Assembly: GCF_030553075.1 (NCBI RefSeq)
Contig: NZ_CP130701.1
Location: 434,001-498,000, forward strand
Direction: 5' to 3'
DNA from: Halomonas sp. I5-271120
GTDB taxonomy: Bacteria > Pseudomonadota > Gammaproteobacteria > Pseudomonadales > Halomonadaceae
Length of the DNA stretch: 64,000 bases
The notes beneath the pieces were generated by a model that ran no database searches, was not told the origin of the DNA, and saw only the letters and a program-made list of their open reading frames with translations. The first letter of the stretch is position 1. Each line of letters begins with the position of its first letter. Positions 15,937-27,421 of this stretch are shown here, in pieces. The position numbers and the translations under genes were made by a program.

Positions 15937-18198
15937 CTAGTCTCTGGGCGGGAGCAGGTGTGCAAGCTGCCACTCACCCAGGCGGACATTGAGGTGGATG
16001 CGCACCGCCGAAGGCGTCGACAGCGACAGGGTTTCCTTGACCAGTCCGCGGGCCGCCGGCAACGTCACGCGGCGAATGGCGGCTCGCACACGCGGTAAGC
16101 TGGGGGCATTCATCGACAGGGTATCGAAGCCCATGCCCATCAACAGCAGTGCACCGGCCGGATCCCCGGCCAGCTCGCCACAGACCGACGTCGGCACCCC
16201 AAGCGCCGAGGCTTCATCGGCCAGACGCGCTAGTGCGGACAAGACTCCTGGATGGCAAGGATCATAGAGCTCGGCCACCCGCGGGTTGTTGCGATCCACC
16301 GCCAGCAGGTACTGGGTCAGGTCATTGCTGCCGACCGAGAAGAAATCGACACGTTCGGCCAGCGCCTCGAGCTGAAAGAGCGTGGCCGGCACTTCGATCA
16401 TCACGCCAATCTGCGGGCGTTCGATCAGCATGCCATCTTCTTCTAGCTCGGCCTGGGCTCGGTCGATCAGGCGCAGAGCACTGTCGACCTCCTCGACGTT
16501 GGTGATCATCGGCAGCAGGATCTGCAGGTTATCCAGGCCATGAGATGCCCGCAGCATGGCGCGCAGCTGGACCATCAACACCTCGGGGTGATCCAGCGTC
16601 ACTCGGATGCCGCGCCAACCAAGGAAGGGGTTGGCCTCCTCGATGGGGAAATAGGGCAAGTCCTTGTCGCCGCCGATATCCAGGGTGCGCATCACCACCG
16701 GCAACGGCGCGAAGCTCTCGAGCTGGTCGCGATACAGCCGAGTCTGCTCCTGCTCACCGGGGAAGCGCTCGGTGATCATGAACGGCACTTCGGTACGATA
16801 GAGCCCCACCCCGCTGACACGTGGTTTGAGTGACGCTACCGCGTCCACGGCCAGACCAGTGTTGACCATCAGCTTCATGACATGAGCATCAGGCGTTTCG
16901 CTGGGCAGGTCCTGCTCGTGTTCGAGCACCTCGGCCAGAGCCTCTTCCTCGGCGATCAGGTTCTGATAGTGCCGGCCGAGCTCCTCGGCGGGACGCACGA
17001 ACAGCCGGCCACGGTGCCCATCAAGTATCACCGGCGCGCCGTTGAGGCGCGTCAGCGGCAGATCGACCATGCCGAGCACTGTCGGCACGCCCATCGCCCG
17101 GGCCAGGATCGCCACATGCGAGGTACTGGAGCCGCGGATCGATACCAGGCCGGCGAGCTTGCCGCGAGGAACCTCGCCCAGAGTCGCCACGCTGATCTCG
17201 TCGCCGACCAGGATGGTACGCTCGGGATAGGTGGAGGGAGTGGACGCGCTTTCTTCCTGAAGGTGTGCCAGCACACGCCGCCCCAGATCGCGTACGTCGG
17301 CGGCGCGCTCACGCAGGTAGTTATCGTCGACTCGCTCAAGGTACTGCACATGGCGGCGCACCACGTCGGCCAGAGCGCCGGGCGCCCACTGCCCTTCGCG
17401 GATGCGCTTCTCGACCTCCTGCCCGAGCGCCGCCTCGCTGAGCATTTGCTGATAGACCTCGAACAACGCCAGCTCCTGAGCACTGATCCGGCTAGCCAGG
17501 CGTTCGCCAGTGGCACGCAGTTCATCACGCACCTTGAGAATCGCCTCCTTGAGCCTGGCGATCTCGTAGTCGATATCGGTAGGAATCAGGTCAGGAACGC
17601 TGTCCAGGTCGGCGGGAGGGGCAATCACCACGGCGTCACCGATCGCCATGCCTGGCGAAGCGGCAACCCCGGTGAACATGGCCTGACCGTCGGCCCTCAC
17701 CGGACGGCTCAAGGCGCCGGTGGCCAGCGCATGGGCCAGCACCCCGCCGAGCTGGGCCGCCATGGTCACCAGGAAAGCCTCATCGCCCTCGTCGTAGCGC
17801 CGCTTGTCCTGCTGCTGCACGACCAGCACGCCAAGCATGCGGCGCTGATGGATGATCGGCACGCCGAGGAAACTCGAAAAGCGCTCTTCGCCGGTTTCTT
17901 CGAAGTAGCGAAAATGCGGATGTGCCGGGGCATCTTCCAGGTTGAGAGGCTCCTCGCGCTGACCGACAAGCCCTACCAGGCCTTCGCCCAGGGGCATGCT
18001 GACCTGCTTCACGGCACGCGAATGCAGGCCAATGGTCTCCATCAGCACCAGGCGCTCCAGCTCGACGTCGTAAAGATAGAAAGAACAGACGTCGGTGCGC
18101 ATGGCCTTGCGGATGCGACGCACCATGGTCGAGAGCGCGGCATCGAGATTGCGCGCCTCGTTGACCTCTTGGACGATACGACGTAGCACGTCGAGCAT
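15937..18198 (-). CDS. ptsP: nitrogen PTS enzyme I (PtsP, EI-Ntr)
   Basis: A 753-residue phosphoenolpyruvate-protein phosphotransferase that starts the nitrogen PTS relay to NPr and EIIA-Ntr. An N-terminal GAF domain (about 15-155) is followed by the EI N-terminal region, the phospho-His domain with GSSTSHVAILARAMGVP, and the C-terminal PEP-binding TIM barrel containing GLYRTEVPFM and FFSVGSNDLTQYLLAVDR. Length agrees with E. coli PtsP. I use the ATG at 18198 (MLDVLRRIVQEVN, as in the family); an in-frame ATG at 18216 is possible. rppH lies 66 bases upstream on the same strand, the usual rppH-ptsP pair. Confidence 0.95.
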   Translation of the reverse strand: MLDVLRRIVQEVNEARNLDAALSTMVRRIRKAMRTDVCSFYLYDVELERLVLMETIGLHSRAVKQVSMPLGEGLVGLVGQREEPLNLEDAPAHPHFRYFEETGEERFSSFLGVPIIHQRRMLGVLVVQQQDKRRYDEGDEAFLVTMAAQLGGVLAHALATGALSRPVRADGQAMFTGVAASPGMAIGDAVVIAPPADLDSVPDLIPTDIDYEIARLKEAILKVRDELRATGERLASRISAQELALFEVYQQMLSEAALGQEVEKRIREGQWAPGALADVVRRHVQYLERVDDNYLRERAADVRDLGRRVLAHLQEESASTPSTYPERTILVGDEISVATLGEVPRGKLAGLVSIRGSSTSHVAILARAMGVPTVLGMVDLPLTRLNGAPVILDGHRGRLFVRPAEELGRHYQNLIAEEEALAEVLEHEQDLPSETPDAHVMKLMVNTGLAVDAVASLKPRVSGVGLYRTEVPFMITERFPGEQEQTRLYRDQLESFAPLPVVMRTLDIGGDKDLPYFPIEEANPFLGWRGIRVTLDHPEVLMVQLRAMLRASHGLDNLQILLPMITNVEEVDSALRLIDRAQAELEEDGMLIERPQIGVMIEVPATLFQLEALAERVDFFSVGSNDLTQYLLAVDRNNPRVAELYDPCHPGVLSALARLADEASALGVPTSVCGELAGDPAGALLLMGMGFDTLSMNAPSLPRVRAAIRRVTLPAARGLVKETLSLSTPSAVRIHLNVRLGEWQLAHLLPPRD

Positions 18199-18264
18199 GA
18201 GCGTTCTTCTTGTCATTGTCGGTTTGAATTGCAGCCGGTTTGAATGTCGGCGCCCGGCCCGGGG

Positions 18265-18762
18265 TCAGTCGCCCCCCAGAGCCAGTCGCTGTGCGCGGGG
18301 GGCCAACTCGCGCAGGGCGCGGCGATAGACCTCTCGCTTGAAGGGCACCACTTGCCCCAGGGGATACCAGTAGCTCACCCATCGCCAACCATCGAACTCA
18401 GGCTTGGGGGTGGTATCCATGCAGACCCGACTGTCGGTACAGCGGATCCTCAGCAAAAACCACTTCTGTTTCTGGCCGATGCATACCGGCCGTGAATGGG
18501 TTCGTATCATGCGTCGTGGCAGACGGTAGCGCAGCCACCCTCGGGTACAGGCGAGCAGTTCGACATCGGCTTCGGTGAGGCCGATCTCTTCTTCCAGCTC
18601 CCGGTACAGGGCCTGTTGCGGTGTCTCGTTGGCCTGGATGCCTCCCTGGGGAAACTGCCACGCATTCTGTCCTACCCGACGCGCCCAAAGCAGCTGGCCC
18701 TCGTGGTTGGCAATGATAATGCCAACATTGGGGCGAAAGCCGTCAGCGTCGATCACGGACAT
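18265..18762 (-). CDS. rppH: RNA pyrophosphohydrolase RppH
   Basis: A 165-residue Nudix hydrolase that removes pyrophosphate from 5' triphosphorylated mRNA and so triggers RNase E decay. The N terminus [15 protein letters not shown] matches E. coli RppH, and the complete Nudix box runs from [17 protein letters not shown] to EEEIGL. The frame is open 22 codons further, but alignment places the start at 18762. It precedes ptsP in an apparent operon. Confidence 0.95.
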   Translation of the reverse strand: MSVIDADGFRPNVGIIIANHEGQLLWARRVGQNAWQFPQGGIQANETPQQALYRELEEEIGLTEADVELLACTRGWLRYRLPRRMIRTHSRPVCIGQKQKWFLLRIRCTDSRVCMDTTPKPEFDGWRWVSYWYPLGQVVPFKREVYRRALRELAPRAQRLALGGD

Positions 18763-18980
18763 CACCTTATGAATCCAATATTGAAGCCATTCTTCCACAA
18801 AGCTGGAAAGGGCATCAATACACTTCACAGCGCCCGCCTGCAGCGGTGTTCAATGCCGAACCACTCTGCAATAATCCGCCTCTGATTCAGCTGCCTCCCG
18901 GCGACAGGTATATGCCCTGCGGCGCAAGCCCTTTTGGCGCAAACCCTGTCGTCCATCGCCAACACTACAAGGAGTGTGCC

Positions 18981-19634
18981 TTGAGCCTGGCCATCTTCGA
19001 TCTCGACAACACCCTGATCGGCATCGACAGCGATCATGCCTGGGGAGAGTTCCTGCTCGAACAGGGCGCAGTCGACCCGATTGCCTACCGGGAGGCCAAC
19101 GAACGTTTCATGCGCGACTACGAGAACGGCACGCTCGACATGCATGCCTTCCTTGAAGTCGCCCTCAAGCCGTTGGCCGAGAACACCCCCGAGCAACTGG
19201 CCGCCTGGCACCAGCAGTTCATGGCCAGCAAAATCGAGCCAGCCATACTGACGCGTGGCGAAGAACTAGTGGCACGCCACCGTACGCGGGGTGACACCCT
19301 GCTGATCATTACGGCAACCAATCGCTTCATCACCGGCCCCATCGCCGAGCGACTGGGTATCGATAACCTGATTGCCGTCGAGCCAGAAATTCACGACGGG
19401 CGCTACACCGGCCGTGTAACCGGCACGCCAAGCTATCGAGAAGGTAAGGTCGTGCGCCTTGAGCAGTGGCTCGAGGGGCGCGGCGTGACCATGGACGGCG
19501 CCTGGTTCTATAGCGACTCTCATAACGATCTGCCGCTGCTGGAACAGGTCGACCATCCGGTTGCCGTCGACCCCGACCCCAAGCTGCGCCAGCACGCCCT
19601 GGATCAGGGCTGGCGCCTCATCAGCCTGCGCTGA
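18981..19634 (+). CDS. HAD-IB family phosphatase (SerB-like)
   Basis: A 217-residue haloacid dehalogenase-superfamily hydrolase of subfamily IB. Motif I is AIFDLDNTLIG with the nucleophile Asp; motif II is the Thr in LLIITATNRFI; motifs III/IV include FYSDSHNDLPLLE. Family members act on phosphoserine, histidinol phosphate or lysophospholipids; the substrate here is not evident. The start is TTG at 18981, with AAGGAG six bases upstream; the reading frame further upstream has no family sequence. It is divergent from rppH, the same arrangement as in pseudomonads. Confidence 0.85.
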   Translation: MSLAIFDLDNTLIGIDSDHAWGEFLLEQGAVDPIAYREANERFMRDYENGTLDMHAFLEVALKPLAENTPEQLAAWHQQFMASKIEPAILTRGEELVARHRTRGDTLLIITATNRFITGPIAERLGIDNLIAVEPEIHDGRYTGRVTGTPSYREGKVVRLEQWLEGRGVTMDGAWFYSDSHNDLPLLEQVDHPVAVDPDPKLRQHALDQGWRLISLR

Positions 19635-20042
19635 CTCCCCCGGCGCCCCAAGGCGCGTCATTCCGCTCACGTCCATACCGCCCTGCTCGGCCATGCTTCT
19701 ACTCAGTGGCCAAGCAGGGTGTTGTTGTCTGCGAACAGGCACGCAAGAAGGTCAAGCCCCGCATCGCCCCGGCCGGCACTTGCTCCCACCCTCCCGCCAG
19801 GCTTCCTTAGCCCCTGCCCAGCTTCAGATGGCACAAACCGGCATGGCATTTCGACATTTCATGGCTATGATGAATTTTATCCATTGGTGCAACGCAGCAA
19901 ATATTACCAGCCGCGCCATCCGGACAACTCTTTGATTTTTATACAATAAACGACACCCTACGAACCCAAGGAATTCCTTATGGGGTTCCCCTTCAGCATA
20001 AAGTCGAGCTTTGGGATGGATTTTATTTGTCTACGAAGACGC

Positions 20043-20048
20043 TATAAT
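20043..20048 (+). promoter_or_regulatory. candidate -10 box for the malate:quinone oxidoreductase gene
   Basis: Perfect TATAAT, 114 bases before the start codon. The -35 region is T-rich but lacks a TTGACA-like hexamer at 16-18 bases, so an activator may be needed. Confidence 0.4.
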
Positions 20049-20107
20049 GCGCGCAGATACTTCATGTCGACCCTGCAGACGACAGCGCCTCGCCTGCAGG
20101 CTCAGGG

Positions 20108-20128
20108 CCTCCGAGACTGTCTCGGAGG
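20108..20128 (+). promoter_or_regulatory. leader hairpin upstream of the malate:quinone oxidoreductase gene
   Basis: A perfect 9-bp stem CCTCCGAGA/TCTCGGAGG with a CTG loop, in the presumed untranslated leader 34 bases before the start codon. No T run follows, so it is not a simple terminator; it may stabilise the mRNA or bind a protein. Confidence 0.45.
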
Positions 20129-20161
20129 GTTCGTCCCGCACCAAGACAAGCGAGAGACCCC

Positions 20162-21556
20162 ATGACTACCCCGACCTACGATGTGCTGATTGTCGGAGGC
20201 GGCGTTTCCGGCACCGCCCTGCTATATGAACTGGCCCGTTACACTGACCTCAAGGCCGTCGGTCTGGTCGAGAAGTACGATCATGTGGCGATCGTCAACT
20301 CCCATGGTCGCAACAACAGCCAGACCATTCACTGTGGCGACATCGAAACCAATTACACCCTCGACAAGGCCAAAGTGACCAAGCGGACCGCCGGCATGGT
20401 GATCAATTTCGCCACCAAGCTGACCCCGGTTAAGCGCGACAAGGTCGTCTACAAGTATCCGAAGATGGTGCTGGGCGTGGGCGACCGCGAAGTCGACTTC
20501 CTGCGCAACCGCTTCACCAAGTTCTCCGAACTCTTCCCCAACATGAGGCTGCTCGAGCGCGACGACATCGCCGAGCTCGAGCCCAAGCTGGTGGAAGGCC
20601 GTCGCCCGGAAGAGCCGATCGTGGCCATGGGCTCTACCGGCGAATATACCGCGGTCAACTACACCACCCTTTCCGAAGCCTTCGTTGAAGAAGGCCAGAA
20701 GGCCGCCGACGAGAAGGGCATGGACTTCGACGTGCACCTCTCGACCGCCGTCGAGAAGGTCCATCAGGAAGGGGATCTCTTCAAGATAGAGACGCCCAAC
20801 AAGGGCACCCTCACGGCCCGCTACGTGGTGGTAAGCGCCGGCGGCCACTCGCTATTGTTCGCCCATCAGATGGGCTATGGCCTGGACAAGTCCTGCCTGC
20901 CGATGGCCGGCTCCTTCTACTTCACGCCCAAGGTGCTCAACGGCAAGGTCTACACCGTCCAGAACGAGAACCTGCCCTTCGCCGCCGTGCACGGCGACCC
21001 GGATGTACTGGTCGAGAACAAGACCCGCTTCGGCCCTACCGCCCTGATGCTGCCGCTGCTCGAGCGCTACAACGGCAAGACGTTCATCGAGTTTCTGAAG
21101 GTGCTGCGCCTGGATCAGAACGTGGTCAAGGCTTTGTGGGACCTGCTCAAGGTGCGCGACATTCGCAACTACATCTTCAAGAACTTCATGTTCGAAGTGC
21201 CGGTGCTGCGCGAGCGCCTGTTCCTCAAGGACGTGAAGAAGATCGTGCCGAGCCTGACCGTCAAGGACGTCAGCTTCGCCAAGGGCTTCGGCGGCGTTCG
21301 CCCGCAGCTGATCGACAAGGAAAAGCAGAAGCTGGTCATGGGCGAGGCCAAGATCAACCCGGGTACCGGCATCGTCTTCAACATGACACCGTCTCCCGGT
21401 GGCACCAGCTGCCTTGGCAACGCGGAGAAAGACATGTTCCTGGCTCAGGAATTCCTCGGCTTCAACATCGACACCGAGGCCTTCGAACGTGACCTGCTGA
21501 CCGGCGAAGTGCCGTTGACTGAGCTGGAGCGCCCCGAGGCCACGTCGCTGATGTAA
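20162..21556 (+). CDS. FAD-dependent malate:quinone oxidoreductase, Helicobacter/Campylobacter-like type
   Basis: A 464-residue flavoprotein. The N-terminal dinucleotide-binding motif VLIVGGGVSGTALLYEL is followed by NNSQTIHCGDIETNYTLDKA, which closely resembles the distinctive block I recall from H. pylori/C. jejuni Mqo rather than the longer E. coli-type enzyme. It would oxidise malate to oxaloacetate and pass electrons to quinone at the inner membrane face. Later conserved blocks include GFGGVRPQLID and TPSPGGTSCLGNAE near the C terminus, which close the FAD site. Monocistronic, with leader hairpin and strong terminator. A different 2-hydroxyacid substrate cannot be excluded. Confidence 0.7.
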   Translation: MTTPTYDVLIVGGGVSGTALLYELARYTDLKAVGLVEKYDHVAIVNSHGRNNSQTIHCGDIETNYTLDKAKVTKRTAGMVINFATKLTPVKRDKVVYKYPKMVLGVGDREVDFLRNRFTKFSELFPNMRLLERDDIAELEPKLVEGRRPEEPIVAMGSTGEYTAVNYTTLSEAFVEEGQKAADEKGMDFDVHLSTAVEKVHQEGDLFKIETPNKGTLTARYVVVSAGGHSLLFAHQMGYGLDKSCLPMAGSFYFTPKVLNGKVYTVQNENLPFAAVHGDPDVLVENKTRFGPTALMLPLLERYNGKTFIEFLKVLRLDQNVVKALWDLLKVRDIRNYIFKNFMFEVPVLRERLFLKDVKKIVPSLTVKDVSFAKGFGGVRPQLIDKEKQKLVMGEAKINPGTGIVFNMTPSPGGTSCLGNAEKDMFLAQEFLGFNIDTEAFERDLLTGEVPLTELERPEATSLM

Positions 21557-21617
21557 TCTCACTGTCCATGACACAAGGCCCAAGACATAAGGGCCGAGGA
21601 TAGCAAGTCCAGAACGC

Positions 21618-21648
21618 AAAACGCCCCGGTCATATGCCGGGGCGTTTT
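21618..21648. terminator. bidirectional terminator between the Mqo-like gene and rsd
   Basis: A 12-bp stem AAAACGCCCCGG/CCGGGGCGTTTT with a seven-base loop. A T run follows on either strand, so it can end the plus-strand Mqo-like transcript and the minus-strand rsd transcript. Confidence 0.9.
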
Positions 21649-21794
21649 CGTTGGTGCTTGATTGTCAGCAACAGGTCTTATTCGGGACGCCTCACCTGCC
21701 ATGAGTCGTGCGGCAGAGGCGCCTACACCTAGACGTCTCGATCAGGGTAAGGGCCAGGTCAGGGACTAGCTCATGACCCCATTTGGGACTGGCC

Positions 21795-22301
21795 TCAGGA
21801 ACTCGTGACGCCGATAGAGCACTGAGCCTCTGTGGGCGGCGAGTGTGCGGCGTGCAGGCGACCAATGAGTTGATCTTCCAGATCGAACCGTGATTCCAGG
21901 CCCCGGGCCAGGCGATCCAACCAGGCCGGTAGGCGACTCAGATAGTAGTCGCAACGGCTTGGAGTTGCATAGTCGGCATCGAAGGACAGCACCAGCTCGG
22001 TGGACATCTCCAGACGCTCGAGCAACTGGTCGGCAATGGTCAGCGCCTCGTCGTCGCTGAAGGCCTTGGCCTCCTCACGCAGTTGCGGGTAAATCTCGAA
22101 ATGGCCAGCGCTGATGTAGTCCATGAGCAGCTCACTGAAGCCATCGATCTGCGCTTTTTCAACCGACTCGAGAGCATCGTCGCAGTCCTTTCTGAGAGCG
22201 ACGAAGCTGTTCAGCATTACCCGACGCTCCTCGAGCCATCGATCGATCAGCCGATGAACTCCCCCCCAGCGCTCCAATGCGGTTTGGCAATCTTCCAGCA
22301 T
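21795..22301 (-). CDS. rsd: regulator of sigma D (Rsd/AlgQ family anti-sigma factor)
   Basis: A 168-residue helical protein that binds the main sigma factor (RpoD) and favours alternative sigma factors in stationary phase. Alignment with E. coli Rsd is clear at LIDRWLEERRVMLNSFVAL, LMDYISAGHFEIYPQL and LESRFDLEDQLI. Length is slightly above E. coli Rsd (158) because of a C-terminal extension that is probably nonconserved. Monocistronic, ending at the bidirectional terminator. Confidence 0.88.
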   Translation of the reverse strand: MLEDCQTALERWGGVHRLIDRWLEERRVMLNSFVALRKDCDDALESVEKAQIDGFSELLMDYISAGHFEIYPQLREEAKAFSDDEALTIADQLLERLEMSTELVLSFDADYATPSRCDYYLSRLPAWLDRLARGLESRFDLEDQLIGRLHAAHSPPTEAQCSIGVTSS

Positions 22302-22440
22302 AGTGGCCTCCCAAGCCCGGGCTCTATGCCCACTGACGTAACTCCGTTGTGAGCAAGACTCCGCTTCCGTGGATGGCCTGTCAATGCAAAGATGCCGCCT
22401 CTGTTGATCCAGAACAACACTTAGTCAACGCACGAGCGTT

Positions 22441-22971
22441 TCAAGCAGTCACTTGACGACGACGCCCGCTCAAGGCAGCGCGCAGCATGCCCAGCGGCGC
22501 CAGTGCCAGCACCAGAAAGCCGATCAGGGTCCAACCCGGCAACGACAGGCCAAGCAGGCGTCCGCCGACTTCCGCACACTCTCCGGAGCCTACCAGCACC
22601 ATGCTCAACACCTTCTGGAGCGGCAGAATCTCCAGCATGTAATCAAGCCCCGGGCCACAGCTCGGCACCTCGCTGGGCGGCAGCGACTGGAGCCATAGGT
22701 GGCGGCCGGCAAGCCCTATCCCAGCCGCCACCGTGACGAGCCCCAGTAGCCCGTAGACGACTCCTCCCCATCCACGGGGCCCATGCAGCGCGGCCAGGGC
22801 AAGCACCAGAGCAGTGGCCAGCACCGCGACACGCTGGAAGATGCACAGCGGACAGGGCTCAAGCCCCATGGCGTGCTCAAGGAACAGCGCAACGCCCATC
22901 ATCAGCACACAGAAACCCAGTCCTGCCAACGCAAAGCGTCGCGGCGTCCACACCTCGAGAGATCGCATCAT
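22441..22971 (-). CDS. dsbB: disulfide bond formation protein DsbB
   Basis: A 176-residue inner-membrane protein with four TM helices. It reoxidises periplasmic DsbA and passes electrons to quinone. The first redox pair is CPLC after TM1; the second periplasmic pair is formed by the Cys in VPSCGPGLDY and in GSGECAEV. Length and topology match E. coli DsbB. No dsbA is in the window. It sits between gshA and rsd, all on the minus strand but with separate gaps. Confidence 0.95.
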   Translation of the reverse strand: MMRSLEVWTPRRFALAGLGFCVLMMGVALFLEHAMGLEPCPLCIFQRVAVLATALVLALAALHGPRGWGGVVYGLLGLVTVAAGIGLAGRHLWLQSLPPSEVPSCGPGLDYMLEILPLQKVLSMVLVGSGECAEVGGRLLGLSLPGWTLIGFLVLALAPLGMLRAALSGRRRQVTA

Positions 22972-23023
22972 GCGGAAAACATCCTTAAAGAGAATCAGAG
23001 ACTAAGGACCTCGCCCGCTCTAC

Positions 23024-23047
23024 ATGGCGAGATGGCGAGATGGCGAG
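23024..23047 (+). repeat. 8-bp tandem repeat downstream of gshA
   Basis: Three perfect head-to-tail copies of ATGGCGAG, 14 bases beyond the gshA stop codon on the minus strand. Noncoding. Confidence 0.9.
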
Positions 23048-23060
23048 GCCCGGCCAGGGT

Positions 23061-24677
23061 TCAGGCCTCGCCGATGGGACGAGGTTCCCGCGCCCGGGCG
23101 AAATAGTGAGCCAGAAAGTCGTCGAAGTTCTCCACGTCAGCTGCCTCGATGTCGCCCTGCTGCTGCAGGGAGGTCTCGCGAAGCTCTTCAAGCAGCGCAT
23201 CACGGGCGCGATCCATCGGCTCGGCGCGCCAGGCCTCAGCCTGCTCCCTGGCAAGCGCCAGGGTCGCCTCGACGAAGTCTTCGTCGTTGTCGCGCAGTCG
23301 AGCCGCCAACTGCCCGGAAGGCGTCAAGCGCGGGTCATCGAGACGCGGTTCCAGTGCGTTCAGCGCCTGGGCATGTGCTTCGCCACCTTCGATGATATCG
23401 AGCAATTCGGCCACGCCCCTGAGCTCCGAGAAGATCGTGTGGCCGCGCTCGGCAAGACGCTGAGACTGGCCGTCGATGGTCAGGCACAGCTCGGGGTCAC
23501 GGCCGCGCTCGACAACGAGCCGGCGATTGTCGTCGAGCCGATCGCACTCCTCATCGGAAATCCACGGGCTTTCAGTAAGCAGGCACCACAGCAGGAAGGT
23601 ATCGAGGAAGCGCATCTGCGTCTCGTCCAGGCCCAGCGCCATGAAGGGGTTGAGGTCGAGACAGCGCACCTCGATGTACTCGACGCCACGCGCCTCCAGG
23701 GCCTGGGTCGGGGTCTCGTCGTGGCGCGCCACCCGCTTAGGGCGAATGTCGCTGTAGTACTCATTTTCGATCTGCAGGATATTGGCATTCAGCTGCCGCC
23801 ATTCCCCGTCTTCCTTGACGCCCTTCTCCTGATAGGCCGGCCAGGGGGTCGAGATGGCATGGCGAAGCGTGCCGACATAGTTCGACAGCGAGTTGAAGCA
23901 GATTTTGAGCTGCTCCTGCACCTTATTCTGGTAACCCAGATCGGACATGCGAAGCGTCGTGGCATAGTCGGACAACAGCGTATGGCGGCCATGACGGTGG
24001 AGCTTGTCGGAGGCAAGCCGGCCCTCGAGGAAGCTCTCATCGATGGCAGGCGACGCACCGAACAGATACATCAAGAGCCAGCTATTGCGACGGAAATGCC
24101 GGATCAGCCCGAAATAACGCAGCGACCGATAATCACCCTCGGTGTCACGACCCGCCTGGCGGTCGAGTTCCTTGAGCAGCGGCCAGAGGTTGTCCGGCAC
24201 CGAGACGTTATAGTGCAGTCCGGCGATGGCCTGCATGATGCGCCCATAGCGCACATCCAAGCCCTTGCGATAGACATGCTTCATGGTGCCGACGTTGGAG
24301 TCACCATAGTCAGCGATTGGCACACTATCGTTGCCATTGAGCCGTGAGGGCATACTGGCTGGCCAGATTAGCTCTTCGCCCAGATAGCGATAGCTATAGC
24401 GATGCAAGTCACCAAGAAACGCCAGTGCATCCGCCGGCCGACAATGCACCGGTGTGATGTACTCGAGCAGCGCCTCGGAGTAATCGGTGGTGATGTACGG
24501 ATGCGTCAGCTTCGACCCCAGGCGACGGGGATGTGGCGTCGCGGCAATCATGCCGTGGGCATCGGCGCGCAGGCCCTCTTTCTCGATACCACGACGCAGT
24601 CGGCCGATCAGCCCTTTGCGGGCAGGCCCCTTGAGACGGGAGAGGACGGTGGCGAGTTGCTCGGACAAGGTGAACAC
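23061..24677 (-). CDS. gshA: glutamate-cysteine ligase
   Basis: A 538-residue gamma-glutamylcysteine synthetase, the first and rate-limiting step of glutathione synthesis (ATP-dependent). The N terminus RGIEKEGLR, then HPYITTDYSEALLEYITP, matches the proteobacterial GshA family including the glutamate/metal-binding acids, and the length is close to the E. coli enzyme (518). gshB is not in the window. Glutathione is the likely persulfide acceptor for the sulfide:quinone oxidoreductase at 56.4-57.6 kb. Confidence 0.95.
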   Translation of the reverse strand: MFTLSEQLATVLSRLKGPARKGLIGRLRRGIEKEGLRADAHGMIAATPHPRRLGSKLTHPYITTDYSEALLEYITPVHCRPADALAFLGDLHRYSYRYLGEELIWPASMPSRLNGNDSVPIADYGDSNVGTMKHVYRKGLDVRYGRIMQAIAGLHYNVSVPDNLWPLLKELDRQAGRDTEGDYRSLRYFGLIRHFRRNSWLLMYLFGASPAIDESFLEGRLASDKLHRHGRHTLLSDYATTLRMSDLGYQNKVQEQLKICFNSLSNYVGTLRHAISTPWPAYQEKGVKEDGEWRQLNANILQIENEYYSDIRPKRVARHDETPTQALEARGVEYIEVRCLDLNPFMALGLDETQMRFLDTFLLWCLLTESPWISDEECDRLDDNRRLVVERGRDPELCLTIDGQSQRLAERGHTIFSELRGVAELLDIIEGGEAHAQALNALEPRLDDPRLTPSGQLAARLRDNDEDFVEATLALAREQAEAWRAEPMDRARDALLEELRETSLQQQGDIEAADVENFDDFLAHYFARAREPRPIGEA

Positions 24678-24840
24678 CCCATGTCATGGAAGGGCGGGGC
24701 CAGGCCCCTCTCTTCGCTCTTGAAAACGGGGCGAGCGCCATAGTCGTGACGCTCGCACGAAACGGGTTCCCACAATCGGGATCTCAAACAAATAATTATG
24801 CGGCCTCGACGGCGGCTTTCAAGGCGCCGTCAGCAGGCCA

Positions 24841-27204
<2,364 letters not shown>

Positions 27205-27330
27205 GGAGTCCTTGACGTTCGACCGACGAAAGATCGCGACAAGGTACCATAAACGCTTGGACATCGCTGGTATCCCAGCAGCGCCCCAAGTCGCCCGTCT
27301 CCGTGTGGCACCTGTCGGCGCAAGCTGTCC

Positions 27331-27357
27331 TCAAGGCGGCTCGGCGCCGGCCGATAA
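27331..27357 (+). promoter_or_regulatory. sigma-28 (FliA) promoter of the chemoreceptor gene
   Basis: TCAAG at 27331-27335 and a perfect GCCGATAA at 27350-27357, with 15 bases between TCAA and GCCGATAA. This matches the flagellar sigma-28 consensus (TAAA/TCAA-N15-GCCGATAA). Transcription would start near 27365, about 57 bases before the ATG. Confidence 0.85.
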
Positions 27358-27421
27358 GAAGACCATGTGGACCTGACTTTCCACATGCCCCTTCCTCTGT
27401 CGGCTCAGGATACAAAAGCCC

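Larger units (their letters stand above)
19635..20161. other. 527-base intergenic region before the malate:quinone oxidoreductase gene
   Basis: No protein-coding or RNA gene can be supported. It contains a 12-bp palindrome AAGGAATTCCTT (19968-19979), a promoter -10 (20043-20048) and a leader hairpin (20108-20128), so the right half is probably the control region of the next gene. The left half shows nothing I recognise. Confidence 0.5.

Noticed and set aside
16882..18186. 434-residue open frame antisense to ptsP
   Set aside because: Shadow of a clear, family-defining gene in high-GC DNA; His/Arg/Gln-rich nonsense composition and no ribosome site.
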